From: DATMQA01 sp035566895
GTDB taxonomy: Bacteria > Verrucomicrobiota > Verrucomicrobiia > Limisphaerales > UBA8199
DNA length: 57,151 nucleotides
Assembly (NCBI GenBank): GCA_035566895.1
Contig: DATMQA010000199.1
Span: 1 to 57,151, forward strand
Direction: 5' to 3'
Shown here: positions 1 through 6,945 of the stretch, in pieces
Numbering within the stretch: position 1 is the stretch's first letter
How the letters are laid out: each line of letters starts with the position of its first letter
Notes under the pieces: generated by a model
Database searches by the model: none
What the model was told of the DNA's origin: nothing
What the model saw: only the letters and a program-made list of their open reading frames with translations
Translations under genes and position numbers: made by a program

Positions 1-52
1 TGTTGCTGTGTAAGTCGATTCCTGCGATTAATTTATCTATAGGTCTTCTCAT
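1..52 (-). CDS. Partial IS110-family transposase, N-terminus only
   Basis: The minus strand from position 52 opens with ATG and reads MRRPIDKLIAGIDLHSN before leaving the window. The GIDLHS segment matches the start of the DEDD (RuvC-like) catalytic domain of IS110/IS1111 transposases, with the aspartate as the expected first catalytic residue. Only 17 codons are visible, so intactness, subgroup and the far end of the element cannot be judged. The inner end of the element must lie in the non-coding stretch to the right, before the SYLF gene. IS110-group elements are known to carry their guide (bridge) RNA in the non-coding stretch in front of the transposase gene, which here would be to the right of 52. 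The call rests on one short motif. Confidence 0.55.
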   Translation of the reverse strand, partial: MRRPIDKLIAGIDLHSN

Positions 53-279
53 GGTTTTTGCGTTGTTTGTTGACTGTTAACTCACGAACAACGTTTTACC
101 GTGGGGAGACCTTCGTCTCAACCGCCCTTAATGTTTATCAACCCAAGCGAGGTGGGTGCCCAGAGTTTGGGCGCACTTGGTTATGACGACCACGGCACAT
201 GGTATCCTCGGAGCGTGAACGAAAGAGAAACCCCTCACCCCGCCCTTATGAGGGGGAGAGGGGGAATCCGAATCCATGT
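53..279. other. Non-coding stretch: probable IS end plus a palindromic repeat
   Basis: No convincing gene lies here. Positions 106-119 can form a hairpin (gagac, cttc loop, gtctc), and 74-92 holds gttaactcacgaacaac just upstream of the partial transposase. This is where an IS110-type left end and its guide RNA would sit, but no terminal boundary can be identified by eye. Positions 231-264 are the separate C-rich palindrome listed on its own. The open frame covering 199-1002 on the plus strand is the antisense shadow of the SYLF gene. Confidence 0.4.
231..264. repeat. CCCCTCACCCC/GGGGAGAGGGG palindromic repeat
   Basis: A C-rich arm (cccctcaccccgccct) is followed after four bases by its approximate reverse complement (agggggagaggggg). 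The same element type recurs at 36559-36599, there inside a coding frame where it reads LPLPTGEGRGEG. A degraded form lies near 5660-5690. This resembles the dispersed short palindromes with ctcaccccggccctctccc cores seen in many bacterial genomes. Confidence 0.7.
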
Positions 280-966
280 TTATTGCGGCGTCTTTGGTTT
301 GGCGCACTGGTCGAGTTTGGCGGCCAGCGCGGTTGCGGCAGGGGTTGGCGCGACTTTGTTGTCGAAGAGGATCTCCTGGAGGTTGAGGCGGGTGCCGTAG
401 TAGAGGCGATTGGCGTCGTAATCGGCCGAGATGGTCCCGCCCTTGACGGCGGCGCCGCCGAACACGCCGTAGCGGTCGTTATAGACCAACACCGAGCGCT
501 CAATGGATTCCACTTTGCCTTCGAGTCCTTTGCTGTGGTTTCCGCCGGTGCCACGGGCTTCGCCCCCGAATTCAAAGGCCGAATCGGCGACGAGAGTTTT
601 GGCGCTCTCCTCGGTCATGAACAGAATCGCCACAAAGGTTTGCTGGCCGCCAAGCTGGAGGCCCAGGCTCGCCTCGTTCGCCTTTACCCACCCAAAAGGG
701 CCCCAGTTGCCTTTCTTGTCCTTCACCAGGGCGACGCCGCGTCCGCCCTGGTAGGCGAAAATGAAACCGGCTTTGGTCCGGTCCAACAGAATAATTCCCT
801 GGCACCTGGCCAGGACGTCCGCAGGCACTTGTTTGTGGGGCTGGGCCTGCAGGGTTTGGAACTGGGCGAGAAGCCTTTCCGCGTTGAAGTCGAGCTGGGG
901 TTTATCGAGCGCGGCGGCGGCCCAGGCCAGGCCCGCAACCAGCAATGTGACGAGTGTTTTTTTCAT
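280..966 (-). CDS. SYLF-domain (Ysc84/DUF500) exported lipid-binding protein
   Basis: A 228-residue protein with a clear signal peptide (MKKTLVTLLVAGLAWAAAA, cleavage near residue 20). The rest matches the SYLF/Ysc84 layout: a helical start (FNAERLLAQFQTL), a GIILLDRTKAGFIFAYQGGRG segment shortened here to its core IILLDRTKAGF, then WGPFGWVKANEASLGLQLGGQ, and a terminal block with NDRYGVFGGAAVKGGTISADYDANRLYYG. Family members bind phosphoinositides or other lipids in eukaryotes. Bacterial exported versions are of unknown role and probably face the periplasm or outer membrane. It starts at ATG 966. The next gene, on the same strand, ends upstream at 1028, so the two could share a transcript. 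Confidence 0.85.
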   Translation of the reverse strand: MKKTLVTLLVAGLAWAAAALDKPQLDFNAERLLAQFQTLQAQPHKQVPADVLARCQGIILLDRTKAGFIFAYQGGRGVALVKDKKGNWGPFGWVKANEASLGLQLGGQQTFVAILFMTEESAKTLVADSAFEFGGEARGTGGNHSKGLEGKVESIERSVLVYNDRYGVFGGAAVKGGTISADYDANRLYYGTRLNLQEILFDNKVAPTPAATALAAKLDQCAKPKTPQ

Positions 967-1027
967 TGCGCGATTGATGAATTCGGGGGTTCTGCAGGCT
1001 AAAGGCCGCGCTCCGAGGTTAGCGCTT

Positions 1028-2278
1028 TCACTGAGGCTCGAAAATAAATACGCCCTTTTTATTGCCCACGACGATATCCGGATGCTGCTTGCTGGAGACG
1101 TAGCCGACGGTGACCTGGGTGCCGACGCCTGAATCGCTGTCGATCAAGTGAGGGATGAACTCCGCCTCGCCCTTGCCGGAGCGCACCAGCTTGAACCAAT
1201 ACAGCACCGCCGCCCCGTTGGAATCGGGGTCGCCTCCGTGTTTGCCATGGGCCCAGAAGCGTTTCCCGGTCACGATGTCCTTCAGGCCGTCGCCGTCGAC
1301 ATCGAACAGCGCCAGCGAATGGAGCTGAGAAAAGGCCACGCCATCTTTATTCTTGGAGGCGTCCTTGTTGAGAATCACGTGTTCGCGGAAGGTAATGTTG
1401 CCGTTCTCCCTGACCTGCTCGAACCAGGAGAGGCCGTAACCGTGCGCATTGTTACAGGTAATGACGTCATTTAACCCGTCGCCGTTGACGTCATAGACGA
1501 GCATCTGCGCGGCGGCATCGGCAAAGTGAAAGGGGTGTTTGGTCCAAACCGGATCGTTTGCGAGTGAAGCGGGCTGTTCCCACCAGGCGTCCTTTTCGAG
1601 AATATCGACGCGGCCATCGCCGTTGATATCGCCACAACCAAGGCCGTGGGTGAACTTTTGATAGCCGCCTTTGGGGGTGATGGGGTGAAAGGTCCACGGG
1701 GCAGCCGGGTTTTTCCAGTCGGCCTCGACATAGCCGATGCAGCCGCGCGAACAGCAAAGGATTTCGGGTTTGCCGTCGCCGGTCACATCGGCCAGGCCAG
1801 GGGACTCGTTATCGAGCACATCGAAGATGACGTGGCGCTGCCAGTGGCCTTCGCGGCCTTTGGGGTTTTCGTACCAGGAGACCGGGGTGCCCGGGAAGCC
1901 ATAGACGATGACGTCGGTCCAGCCATCGCCGTTGAAGTCGTACGCGAAGGTCAGAAAGCATTCCGAATAGGCGTTCTTTTCGCCCAAGGCGCCTTCGAAA
2001 CCGGGTATCGTTTCCTCCGTGCCATCGCTTTGCTTGCGTTTGAAGCTGGCATTGGCGGGCCAAATCTCGTGCCGATTGGTGAACCCGGGCCCTTCATACC
2101 AGAAAGGGCCGGAAACGACATCCATCTTGCCGTCATGGTTGAAATCGCCGATGTCGGCGCCCTCGGCCCAGAATTGGTCGGTGGCCTGAATTTTTTTGAA
2201 GCTGGGGGGCGGCTCGTTGGGAGCGGCCATGGCCGGGACCATGGAGAGAGCCAACGCCGCCAGCAATGTCTTGCGCAT
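1028..2278 (-). CDS. Secreted FG-GAP/VCBS repeat protein
   Basis: 416 residues with a signal peptide (MRKTLLAALALSMVPAMAA). At least six calcium-binding-like loops of the DxNxDGxxD type repeat through the protein: GDFNHDGKMDVV, YDFNGDGWTDVIV, ADVTGDGKPEIL, GDINGDGRVDIL, YDVNGDGLNDVIT and FDVDGDGLKDIVTG. These are FG-GAP/VCBS blades that together would build a beta-propeller, as in many planctomycete and verrucomicrobial secreted proteins. SGPFWYEGPG and SWYENPKG segments between blades are typical of this subgroup. No catalytic domain is visible, so the role (carbohydrate or protein binding) is inferred only from the fold. Upstream, 2341-2375 carries the gttgaaggttgaagg repeat. Confidence 0.85.
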   Translation of the reverse strand: MRKTLLAALALSMVPAMAAPNEPPPSFKKIQATDQFWAEGADIGDFNHDGKMDVVSGPFWYEGPGFTNRHEIWPANASFKRKQSDGTEETIPGFEGALGEKNAYSECFLTFAYDFNGDGWTDVIVYGFPGTPVSWYENPKGREGHWQRHVIFDVLDNESPGLADVTGDGKPEILCCSRGCIGYVEADWKNPAAPWTFHPITPKGGYQKFTHGLGCGDINGDGRVDILEKDAWWEQPASLANDPVWTKHPFHFADAAAQMLVYDVNGDGLNDVITCNNAHGYGLSWFEQVRENGNITFREHVILNKDASKNKDGVAFSQLHSLALFDVDGDGLKDIVTGKRFWAHGKHGGDPDSNGAAVLYWFKLVRSGKGEAEFIPHLIDSDSGVGTQVTVGYVSSKQHPDIVVGNKKGVFIFEPQ

Positions 2279-2340
2279 TGGAGGATGCTTGATGATTCGG
2301 GAGAAAGGGTCAAGGAGGATGCGGCCGCCTCCAAGGCGGT

Positions 2341-2375
2341 TGCAGGTTGAAGGTTGAAGGTTGAAGGTTCAAACA
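2341..2375. repeat. gttgaagg tandem run
   Basis: Four near-identical 8-nt units of gttgaagg follow a caggttga start. This is one of the window's degenerate word families; related units recur at 6797-6911 and inside the mosaic gene near 36473-36500. Confidence 0.7.
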
Positions 2376-2398
2376 TCATAATGCCCCTTGTGGGTTTT

Positions 2399-2572
2399 AT
2401 GGCGCTTTTTGGACGACCGAAAGAACGGCAACGGTTTTATTTGTTGCCCGGGATGGGCGGCAGGAATCTGCGGCGGAAACGCAAGCTGATCCTGAGGTGG
2501 TCGATTGCGGCCGGCCTGCTCACATCGGCCGTGCTGGCGTTTGTTCTTTATTGGCTGAGCACCCGCTGGTAA
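2399..2572 (+). CDS. Small single-pass membrane protein
   Basis: From ATG 2399 the frame reads MALFGRPKERQRFYLLPGMG, then a basic patch RNLRRKRKLILRW and a hydrophobic helix (IAAGLLTSAVLAFVLYWLS), 57 residues in all. A basic segment followed by one membrane helix near the C-terminus is a plausible small inner-membrane protein with its N-terminus in the cytoplasm. ATG 2381 is an alternative start. It is not recognised as a named family. Its plus orientation, opposite to both neighbours, and its good protein-like composition argue for a real gene, but no homology can be claimed. Confidence 0.5.
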   Translation: MALFGRPKERQRFYLLPGMGGRNLRRKRKLILRWSIAAGLLTSAVLAFVLYWLSTRW

Positions 2573-2611
2573 TTGGCGGTCAAAGGTTCCCCCGGATGAG
2601 GAGGAGGAAGA

Positions 2612-4339
2612 TTAAGCAGCAGGGACCTCCTCGACCAGCAAAGTTGTCGGCCGCATATTGACCGCGTCGATCAAGCCCTGGTCAGTGAGCTTCAGCTCTG
2701 GAATCGGGGAAAGACTGAGGAACGAAAGGGTCATGAAAGGAGCTTCCAAATCACAGCCCAGGTGACGGGCGGCAGTGTTCAATCCGGCGATTCGCTCGAT
2801 GACTTCATCCAGCGGGCGGTCCGAAACCAGGCCGGCGATTGGCAGAGGCAGAGCCGCTTTGACGGCCCCACCGGCCACGGCGACCTGTCCGCCTTGCATG
2901 GATTCCAACTCCTCGATCGCGCGGGTGATGTCGTCGTCGTTAGTGCCAACGACAACGACATTATGGGCATCGTGTGCAACGGTCGAGCCGAGGGCGCCAG
3001 CCTTGAGTTTGAACCCGCGGACAAAACCGACGCCGACATTGCCGGTGGCGCGATGGCGCTCGACGACCACCAGTTTCAGCAGGTCGCGCTCGAGGTCCGG
3101 GAACAACAGGCCGTGTTCAGTGCGGGGCGTTTCAATGACTTGCCGGGTGACGATTTGGTTGGGGACGATTTCGATGACGCGGATTTTGGCGGGGTGGTCC
3201 AGGCGGACTTCGAAGTCATCGGGGGCCTGATAGCGGAGGTTCATGGTGCTGCGCGGCGGTGGGACCGGCGCCGGCTGGGGGGCCAGATATTTGCCCTGGT
3301 CCGCCACCAGCTTGCCTTTTTTGTAAGTCTGGCGGACAACCAGGTTGTTGAGGTCATCGAACACGATGAAATCGGCCCAGTACCTCGGAGCGATGGCCCC
3401 GAAATTGCGCAACCGATAATGCCGGGCGGTATTGATGGTGGCGATTTGCAGGGCGGTAATGGGGGGAATGCCCTGGCGAATGGCCTGGCGCACACAATGA
3501 TCAATGTGGCCTTCGGACACGAGGTCGCCGGCGAGCTTGTCGTCGGTAGCGAAGGAGCAATTGGCGGCATTGTGAGAATTAACCAGGGGCGCCAGGGTCG
3601 TGAGATTGCGCTCGGTGCTGCCTTCGCGCAGCAGGACATGGAGGCCGAGGCGGATTTTTTCACGGGCTTCCTCGAGTTCGGTTGATTCATGGTCGGAGCG
3701 CACGCCCGCCAGCACGTACGCATTGAGATTGCGGCCGCGCAACCCGGGGGCGTGCCCATCGATGTTCTTGCCTTTGCCGGCCTCGATTTTGGCAAGCTCG
3801 CTTTCAGCGCCCAGATAAACCCCTGGATAATTCATCAACTCAGCGACGCCGGCGATGCGTTCGTCGGCGATCATCAGCCGGAGATCGTCGGCAGTGAGGC
3901 GGGCGCCTGCGGTTTCGAATGGAGTCGCCGGCACGCAGGAGGGGAGCATGATGAAGAAATCCACCGGAAGGTTTTTGCTGGATTCCATGACATAGCGGAT
4001 GCCGTCCAGGCCGAGCACATTGGCGTATTCATGAGGGTCGATGACGACAGCCCCGGTGCCGTGCGGGACAACCGCGCGGGCGAATTCCCGGGCCGTCAGC
4101 ATCGAGCTTTCGACATGAAAATGACCGTCGATGAGGCTGGGAGCGAGGAAAGCGCCCTCGAGATCGATGACGGTGTTGGCGTCGTATTCTCCGAGGCCGA
4201 CAACGCGGCCATCATCCACGGCGACGTCCGTCAAATAGATCTCGCCGCTGAGGACATTGACCAACCGGGCGTGTTTGAAGAGCAACTCGGCAGCACGTTC
4301 GCCGCGGGCGATGCTGAGCTTATGCTGGAGGTGGCGCAT
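2612..4339 (-). CDS. ade: Adenine deaminase
   Basis: 575 residues from ATG 4339; a TTG at 4390 would add 17 residues with no family-like content. The enzyme converts adenine to hypoxanthine plus ammonia in purine salvage. The amidohydrolase barrel is visible from the metal-binding HFHVESSML (H73, H75), followed by VVIDPHEYANVLG, DGHAPGLRG, the SDHEST motif and FATDDKLAGDL. These are arranged as in Bacillus-type adenine deaminases, and the C-terminal half carries the family-specific domain with VAHDAHNVVVVGTND. Length is normal for the family. No partner genes for purine salvage lie next to it. It faces away from the plus-strand lipoprotein gene at 4721. Confidence 0.93.
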   Translation of the reverse strand: MRHLQHKLSIARGERAAELLFKHARLVNVLSGEIYLTDVAVDDGRVVGLGEYDANTVIDLEGAFLAPSLIDGHFHVESSMLTAREFARAVVPHGTGAVVIDPHEYANVLGLDGIRYVMESSKNLPVDFFIMLPSCVPATPFETAGARLTADDLRLMIADERIAGVAELMNYPGVYLGAESELAKIEAGKGKNIDGHAPGLRGRNLNAYVLAGVRSDHESTELEEAREKIRLGLHVLLREGSTERNLTTLAPLVNSHNAANCSFATDDKLAGDLVSEGHIDHCVRQAIRQGIPPITALQIATINTARHYRLRNFGAIAPRYWADFIVFDDLNNLVVRQTYKKGKLVADQGKYLAPQPAPVPPPRSTMNLRYQAPDDFEVRLDHPAKIRVIEIVPNQIVTRQVIETPRTEHGLLFPDLERDLLKLVVVERHRATGNVGVGFVRGFKLKAGALGSTVAHDAHNVVVVGTNDDDITRAIEELESMQGGQVAVAGGAVKAALPLPIAGLVSDRPLDEVIERIAGLNTAARHLGCDLEAPFMTLSFLSLSPIPELKLTDQGLIDAVNMRPTTLLVEEVPAA

Positions 4340-4720
4340 AGCCAAAATGATTTGCCCATCCGGCTTGTATCGGCCGCCGGAGGAGGTCAAATTTCAAGAA
4401 TGGTGCCTCAATCTCAAGCCTTTCGACCCGAATTTCCTCCAGGAGCAGCGGCGTTACGAGAACAAAATGGCGCGGTGAGGGACCCATATGTTTATGCGAT
4501 AGACGCCCGGAAGCGTTTTTGGGCAAGATCAGGCTGACGCATGGTTAGAGCCTGCGTTGGTTTGGAAACAAGCCTGGTAAGATTGGGTTTGCCAGCTTGA
4601 GTTGATAGAGTCCGGGGAGCGTCTTTGGGGGCGCTCCCCGGCTTTTTTGCGTTGAGGGGGAGAGGGAGTAGCAGATCGGCTTGGCGCGAAAGGGGACAGA
4701 ATGCTAGGCTGCACGGAATA
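4340..4720. other. Intergenic stretch ahead of ade with an orphan terminator
   Basis: This 380-nt gap separates divergent genes. No gene-like frame is convincing on either strand. The main feature is the plus-strand terminator at 4612-4648. Because no plus-strand gene lies upstream of that terminator, a short plus-strand RNA starting somewhere after about 4440 is possible, but no good promoter was found. Confidence 0.5.
4612..4648 (+). terminator. Rho-independent terminator without an upstream gene
   Basis: A perfect 10-bp stem (ccggggagcg at 4612-4621 with cgctccccgg at 4632-4641) is followed directly by cttttttg. The T run lies 3' of the stem on the plus strand only, so it terminates rightward transcription. 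No plus-strand gene lies to its left before 2572, and the lipoprotein gene starts to its right at 4721. Confidence 0.8.
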
Positions 4721-5179
4721 ATGAGAAGACTGTTCGCGCTATTTGGCCTGGCTCTTTGCCTCTGCGGGCTTTCGGGGACCGGGTGCCGTTCCACAGGGGA
4801 GCCGTCCGCGGCACATTTTGCGGCGGTTGAAATCCGAGGCAATACGCCCGGGCAAATCAGCGCGATGACCGCGACCGTCTTCCAGGAACACGGCTTTAAA
4901 GCAACCGAACCCGGTTTCGACCACCTCGTGTTCGAGAAGAAGGGGTCGACGATGAATGAGATCGCCTATGGAGGCTGGATGGGCGAGACCCCGGTTTGGG
5001 TGCGCGTCAAGTTGTCCGTTGTGCCGGTCGCGGAGGGGACTTGCCGGCTGCAATGCGACGCTTATCTGGTGCAGGACAAAGGGTCACCGATCGAGGAAGA
5101 AAAGCGAATCGGGAGCATGCATCGTGGCCAATACCGGAAGCTGCTGGAGGAGGTGGCCCGGAGGCTTAATCCACAATGA
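4721..5179 (+). CDS. Probable lipoprotein of unknown function
   Basis: 152 residues from ATG 4721. The frame stays open upstream, but only from 4721 does it begin with a signal peptide (MRRLFALFGLALCLCGLSG) leading to a cysteine at TGCRSTG, which suggests a lipoprotein although the lipobox is not ideal. The mature part has an alternating pattern (AAVEIRGNTPGQISAM, HLVFEKKGSTMNEIAYGGW, VRVKLSVVPVAEGTCRLQCD) suggesting a small alpha/beta or beta-sheet domain. No named family was recognised. Confidence 0.7.
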   Translation: MRRLFALFGLALCLCGLSGTGCRSTGEPSAAHFAAVEIRGNTPGQISAMTATVFQEHGFKATEPGFDHLVFEKKGSTMNEIAYGGWMGETPVWVRVKLSVVPVAEGTCRLQCDAYLVQDKGSPIEEEKRIGSMHRGQYRKLLEEVARRLNPQ

Positions 5180-5284
5180 GTTAAAAGGGTTAATTGAGGT
5201 AAATGAGGGCCTGGAATCCGGGCGAGTTGGGTGCCTTGTTCAGCGGGACGTCACAGGGGCCAAGGCCCACCGCTCGGCTGGGTG

Positions 5285-5518
5285 TCACTCAGTCTCGACC
5301 ACTTCAACCGGCCGGCGGGCGAACCCAATACCGAGCTGGACGCACAGCAAGAAGGCGCGGTGGCAATCCCGGTCGTTGCAAATCCAGATTTCGGCGTCCG
5401 GCGGGTCACCATTGGCGGCCAGGCCATCGCGGACTTCGCAGGGAATGCCGGCGTGAACCATCTCGCGGGTGACCTGTTGGACCTCGGTGTCGTCGGAGGA
5501 GAAGAACAACATTTTCAT
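5285..5518 (-). CDS. Small DUF2007-like protein
   Basis: 77 residues starting at ATG 5518 (MKMLFFSSDDTEVQQV). The shape is that of short DUF2007 putative signal-transducing domains: an N-terminal strand, a helix containing REMVHAGIPCEVR, then AEIWICNDRDCHRAFLLC and a final strand. It contains two cysteines near a DRDC motif. The family assignment is by overall pattern only. A minus-strand hairpin and T run lie 100 nt upstream of the start (5614-5644). Confidence 0.6.
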   Translation of the reverse strand: MKMLFFSSDDTEVQQVTREMVHAGIPCEVRDGLAANGDPPDAEIWICNDRDCHRAFLLCVQLGIGFARRPVEVVETE

Positions 5519-5613
5519 AAATTGCGTCTGAGGAAAACGTGCGGCCCGGCCGCGTCTGACGCAATTGGGGGCGAAACTGGAAAGCGTCCAGGGGATTCAC
5601 TGGGACGCGAACG

Positions 5614-5644
5614 AAAAAGAGGCGGCCCGCCCTCGGGCCGCCTC
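5614..5644 (-). terminator. Minus-strand hairpin with U tract upstream of the DUF2007-like gene
   Basis: An 11-bp perfect stem (gaggcggcccg at 5619-5629, cgggccgcctc at 5634-5644) is followed on the minus strand by tttttcg. It stands upstream of the minus-strand gene starting at 5518, so it could be an attenuator in that leader or the end of a separate small RNA. The sequence just 5' of it on the minus strand contains repeated GGTT words, as does the similar structure at 50141-50174. Confidence 0.65.
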
Positions 5645-5804
5645 ATAACCACAACCTAACCCCATCCTGCAACATTGGAGAGGGGAAGGGGGGAATATGT
5701 TCAAACTAATCTCTGACCAGGGGCGAACGCGAGAGAGGGGGATGGGCATGGGGTCACGGTGGGAGTGGGGGACCGATGCCAGGATGTTGATGTTGGGATG
5801 TTGA

Positions 5805-5833
5805 GTGACAGTCATCACCGAAGCTGCTATACA
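5805..5833 (+). promoter_or_regulatory. Sigma70-type promoter for the YgdI/YgdR-like lipoprotein
   Basis: GTGACA at 5805-5810, a 17-nt spacer and TATACA at 5828-5833 match five and four of six consensus positions. A start near 5840 would leave a leader of about 10 nt before ATG 5850. Confidence 0.45.
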
Positions 5834-5849
5834 AAAGCAGAGATTTCTT

Positions 5850-6128
5850 ATGAGAAAAATGGTTTTACCGCTGGTCCTCAGCCTTCTGGTCCTTTGCGGC
5901 TGCGCCCACCAGTATGTCATGAAGCTCAACAACGGGAGCACCATTACCACGGCCAGCAAACCGCGCCTCAAGCACGGAACTTACGTTTTCAAGGATGCCC
6001 TCGGCCACGATAATTTCGTTCCGCGAGGCCGGGTGGTGGAGATTGAGCCGGCTTCGATGGCGACGCAGGAAAAGCAATTCCAGGTCTCCAACCCGACGCC
6101 CAAGAAACACTGGTATTGGCCGTTCTGA
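5850..6128 (+). CDS. YgdI/YgdR-type small lipoprotein
   Basis: 92 residues from ATG 5850. The signal peptide MRKMVLPLVLSLLVLCGC ends in a lipobox with leucine at -3 and glycine at -1. The following AHQYVMKLNNGSTITTASKP and the core YVFKDALGHDNFVPRGRVVEI match the small SH3-like fold of YgdI/YgdR lipoproteins (DUF903), whose role in envelope physiology is not settled. It ends in a basic-aromatic tail KKHWYWPF. It lies alone on the plus strand between minus-strand genes, with its own plausible promoter. Confidence 0.75.
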   Translation: MRKMVLPLVLSLLVLCGCAHQYVMKLNNGSTITTASKPRLKHGTYVFKDALGHDNFVPRGRVVEIEPASMATQEKQFQVSNPTPKKHWYWPF

Positions 6129-6187
6129 GGAGAAGTGACGGGGGATGGGGAAACGAGACGAAGTGGAGGGCAGAGTGAATGGGGCAG

Positions 6188-6793
6188 CTATGCTCGCGCG
6201 GTGACGAATTTTTCGACGTATTTGCCCAGCAGATCAGCTTCAAGATTCACCGCATCACCGACCTTGCGCTCGCGCAAGGCGGTAACGTCGTAGGTGTGGG
6301 GGATAATCCAGATGCGGAAGGTCTTTTTGTGCACGCCCGCCACGGTGAGGCTGATGCCATCGACCGCAATCGAGCCTTTGAACACGATAAAGCGCATCAC
6401 CTCTGGGGCGGTGGCGATGTCCAGCACGTGGTCCTGTCCCACCCGCTCCCAGCGAGTGATAGTGCCCAAACCGTCGATGTGCCCGGTGACGAAATGTCCG
6501 CCCAGTTGGCCGTCCGCGCGCAAGGGACGTTCGAGATTGACCAGCGAACCCGGTTTGGCGAATTGCAGGTTAGTGCGCTGCCAGGTCTCTTTGAGCAAAT
6601 CGAATTGAGCCAGTTTGCGTTTGCCGCGCGAAGCAAGCTTGACCACCGTGAGGCAGCAGCCGTTGATCGCCAGGCTGGCACCGACTTTCAGGCCTTGCCC
6701 GCAAAGCCTGGTCCGGACGGTCAACTCAATCGACCTGGCGCTGGGTCGGATGCGCTCGACGGTGCCGATTTCTTCCACGATGCCTGTAAACAT
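6188..6793 (-). CDS. ribE: Riboflavin synthase alpha subunit
   Basis: 201 residues; condenses two 6,7-dimethyl-8-ribityllumazine molecules to riboflavin. The start MFTGIVEEIGTVE is diagnostic. Two lumazine-binding repeats are visible: the first runs to SLAINGCCLTVV, the second begins GHFVTGHIDGLGTI and ends with IAVDGISLTVAGV. Length is normal. It is the last gene of the minus-strand series nusB, PHP, ftsY, ribD, ribE and lies 152 nt after ribD; that gap is filled with a gttgaaagttgaagg repeat. Lumazine synthase (ribH) and ribBA are not in the window. Confidence 0.96.
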   Translation of the reverse strand: MFTGIVEEIGTVERIRPSARSIELTVRTRLCGQGLKVGASLAINGCCLTVVKLASRGKRKLAQFDLLKETWQRTNLQFAKPGSLVNLERPLRADGQLGGHFVTGHIDGLGTITRWERVGQDHVLDIATAPEVMRFIVFKGSIAVDGISLTVAGVHKKTFRIWIIPHTYDVTALRERKVGDAVNLEADLLGKYVEKFVTARA

Positions 6794-6796
6794 GGG

Positions 6797-6911
6797 GGGA
6801 AAGGGTGAAGGTGGAATGGTGAAAGTTCAAGGTGGAAGGTTCGCGCCCGGTTGAAGGTTGAAAGTTGAAGGTTGAAAGTTGAAGGTTGAAAGTTGAGAGT
6901 TGAAAGTTGTC
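6797..6911. repeat. gttgaaag/gttgaagg repeat with inverted partner
   Basis: About 110 nt of degenerate 7-8 nt units (gttgaaggttgaaagttg and variants) fill the ribD-ribE gap. An inverted partner, caactttcaacctt, lies at 6974-6987 inside the 3' end of ribD and encodes part of its last residues, so the ribD-ribE transcript could fold back across the junction. Confidence 0.75.
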
Positions 6912-6945
6912 TCACATCCATGCCTGCTTACGCAGGGCTCAGCTT

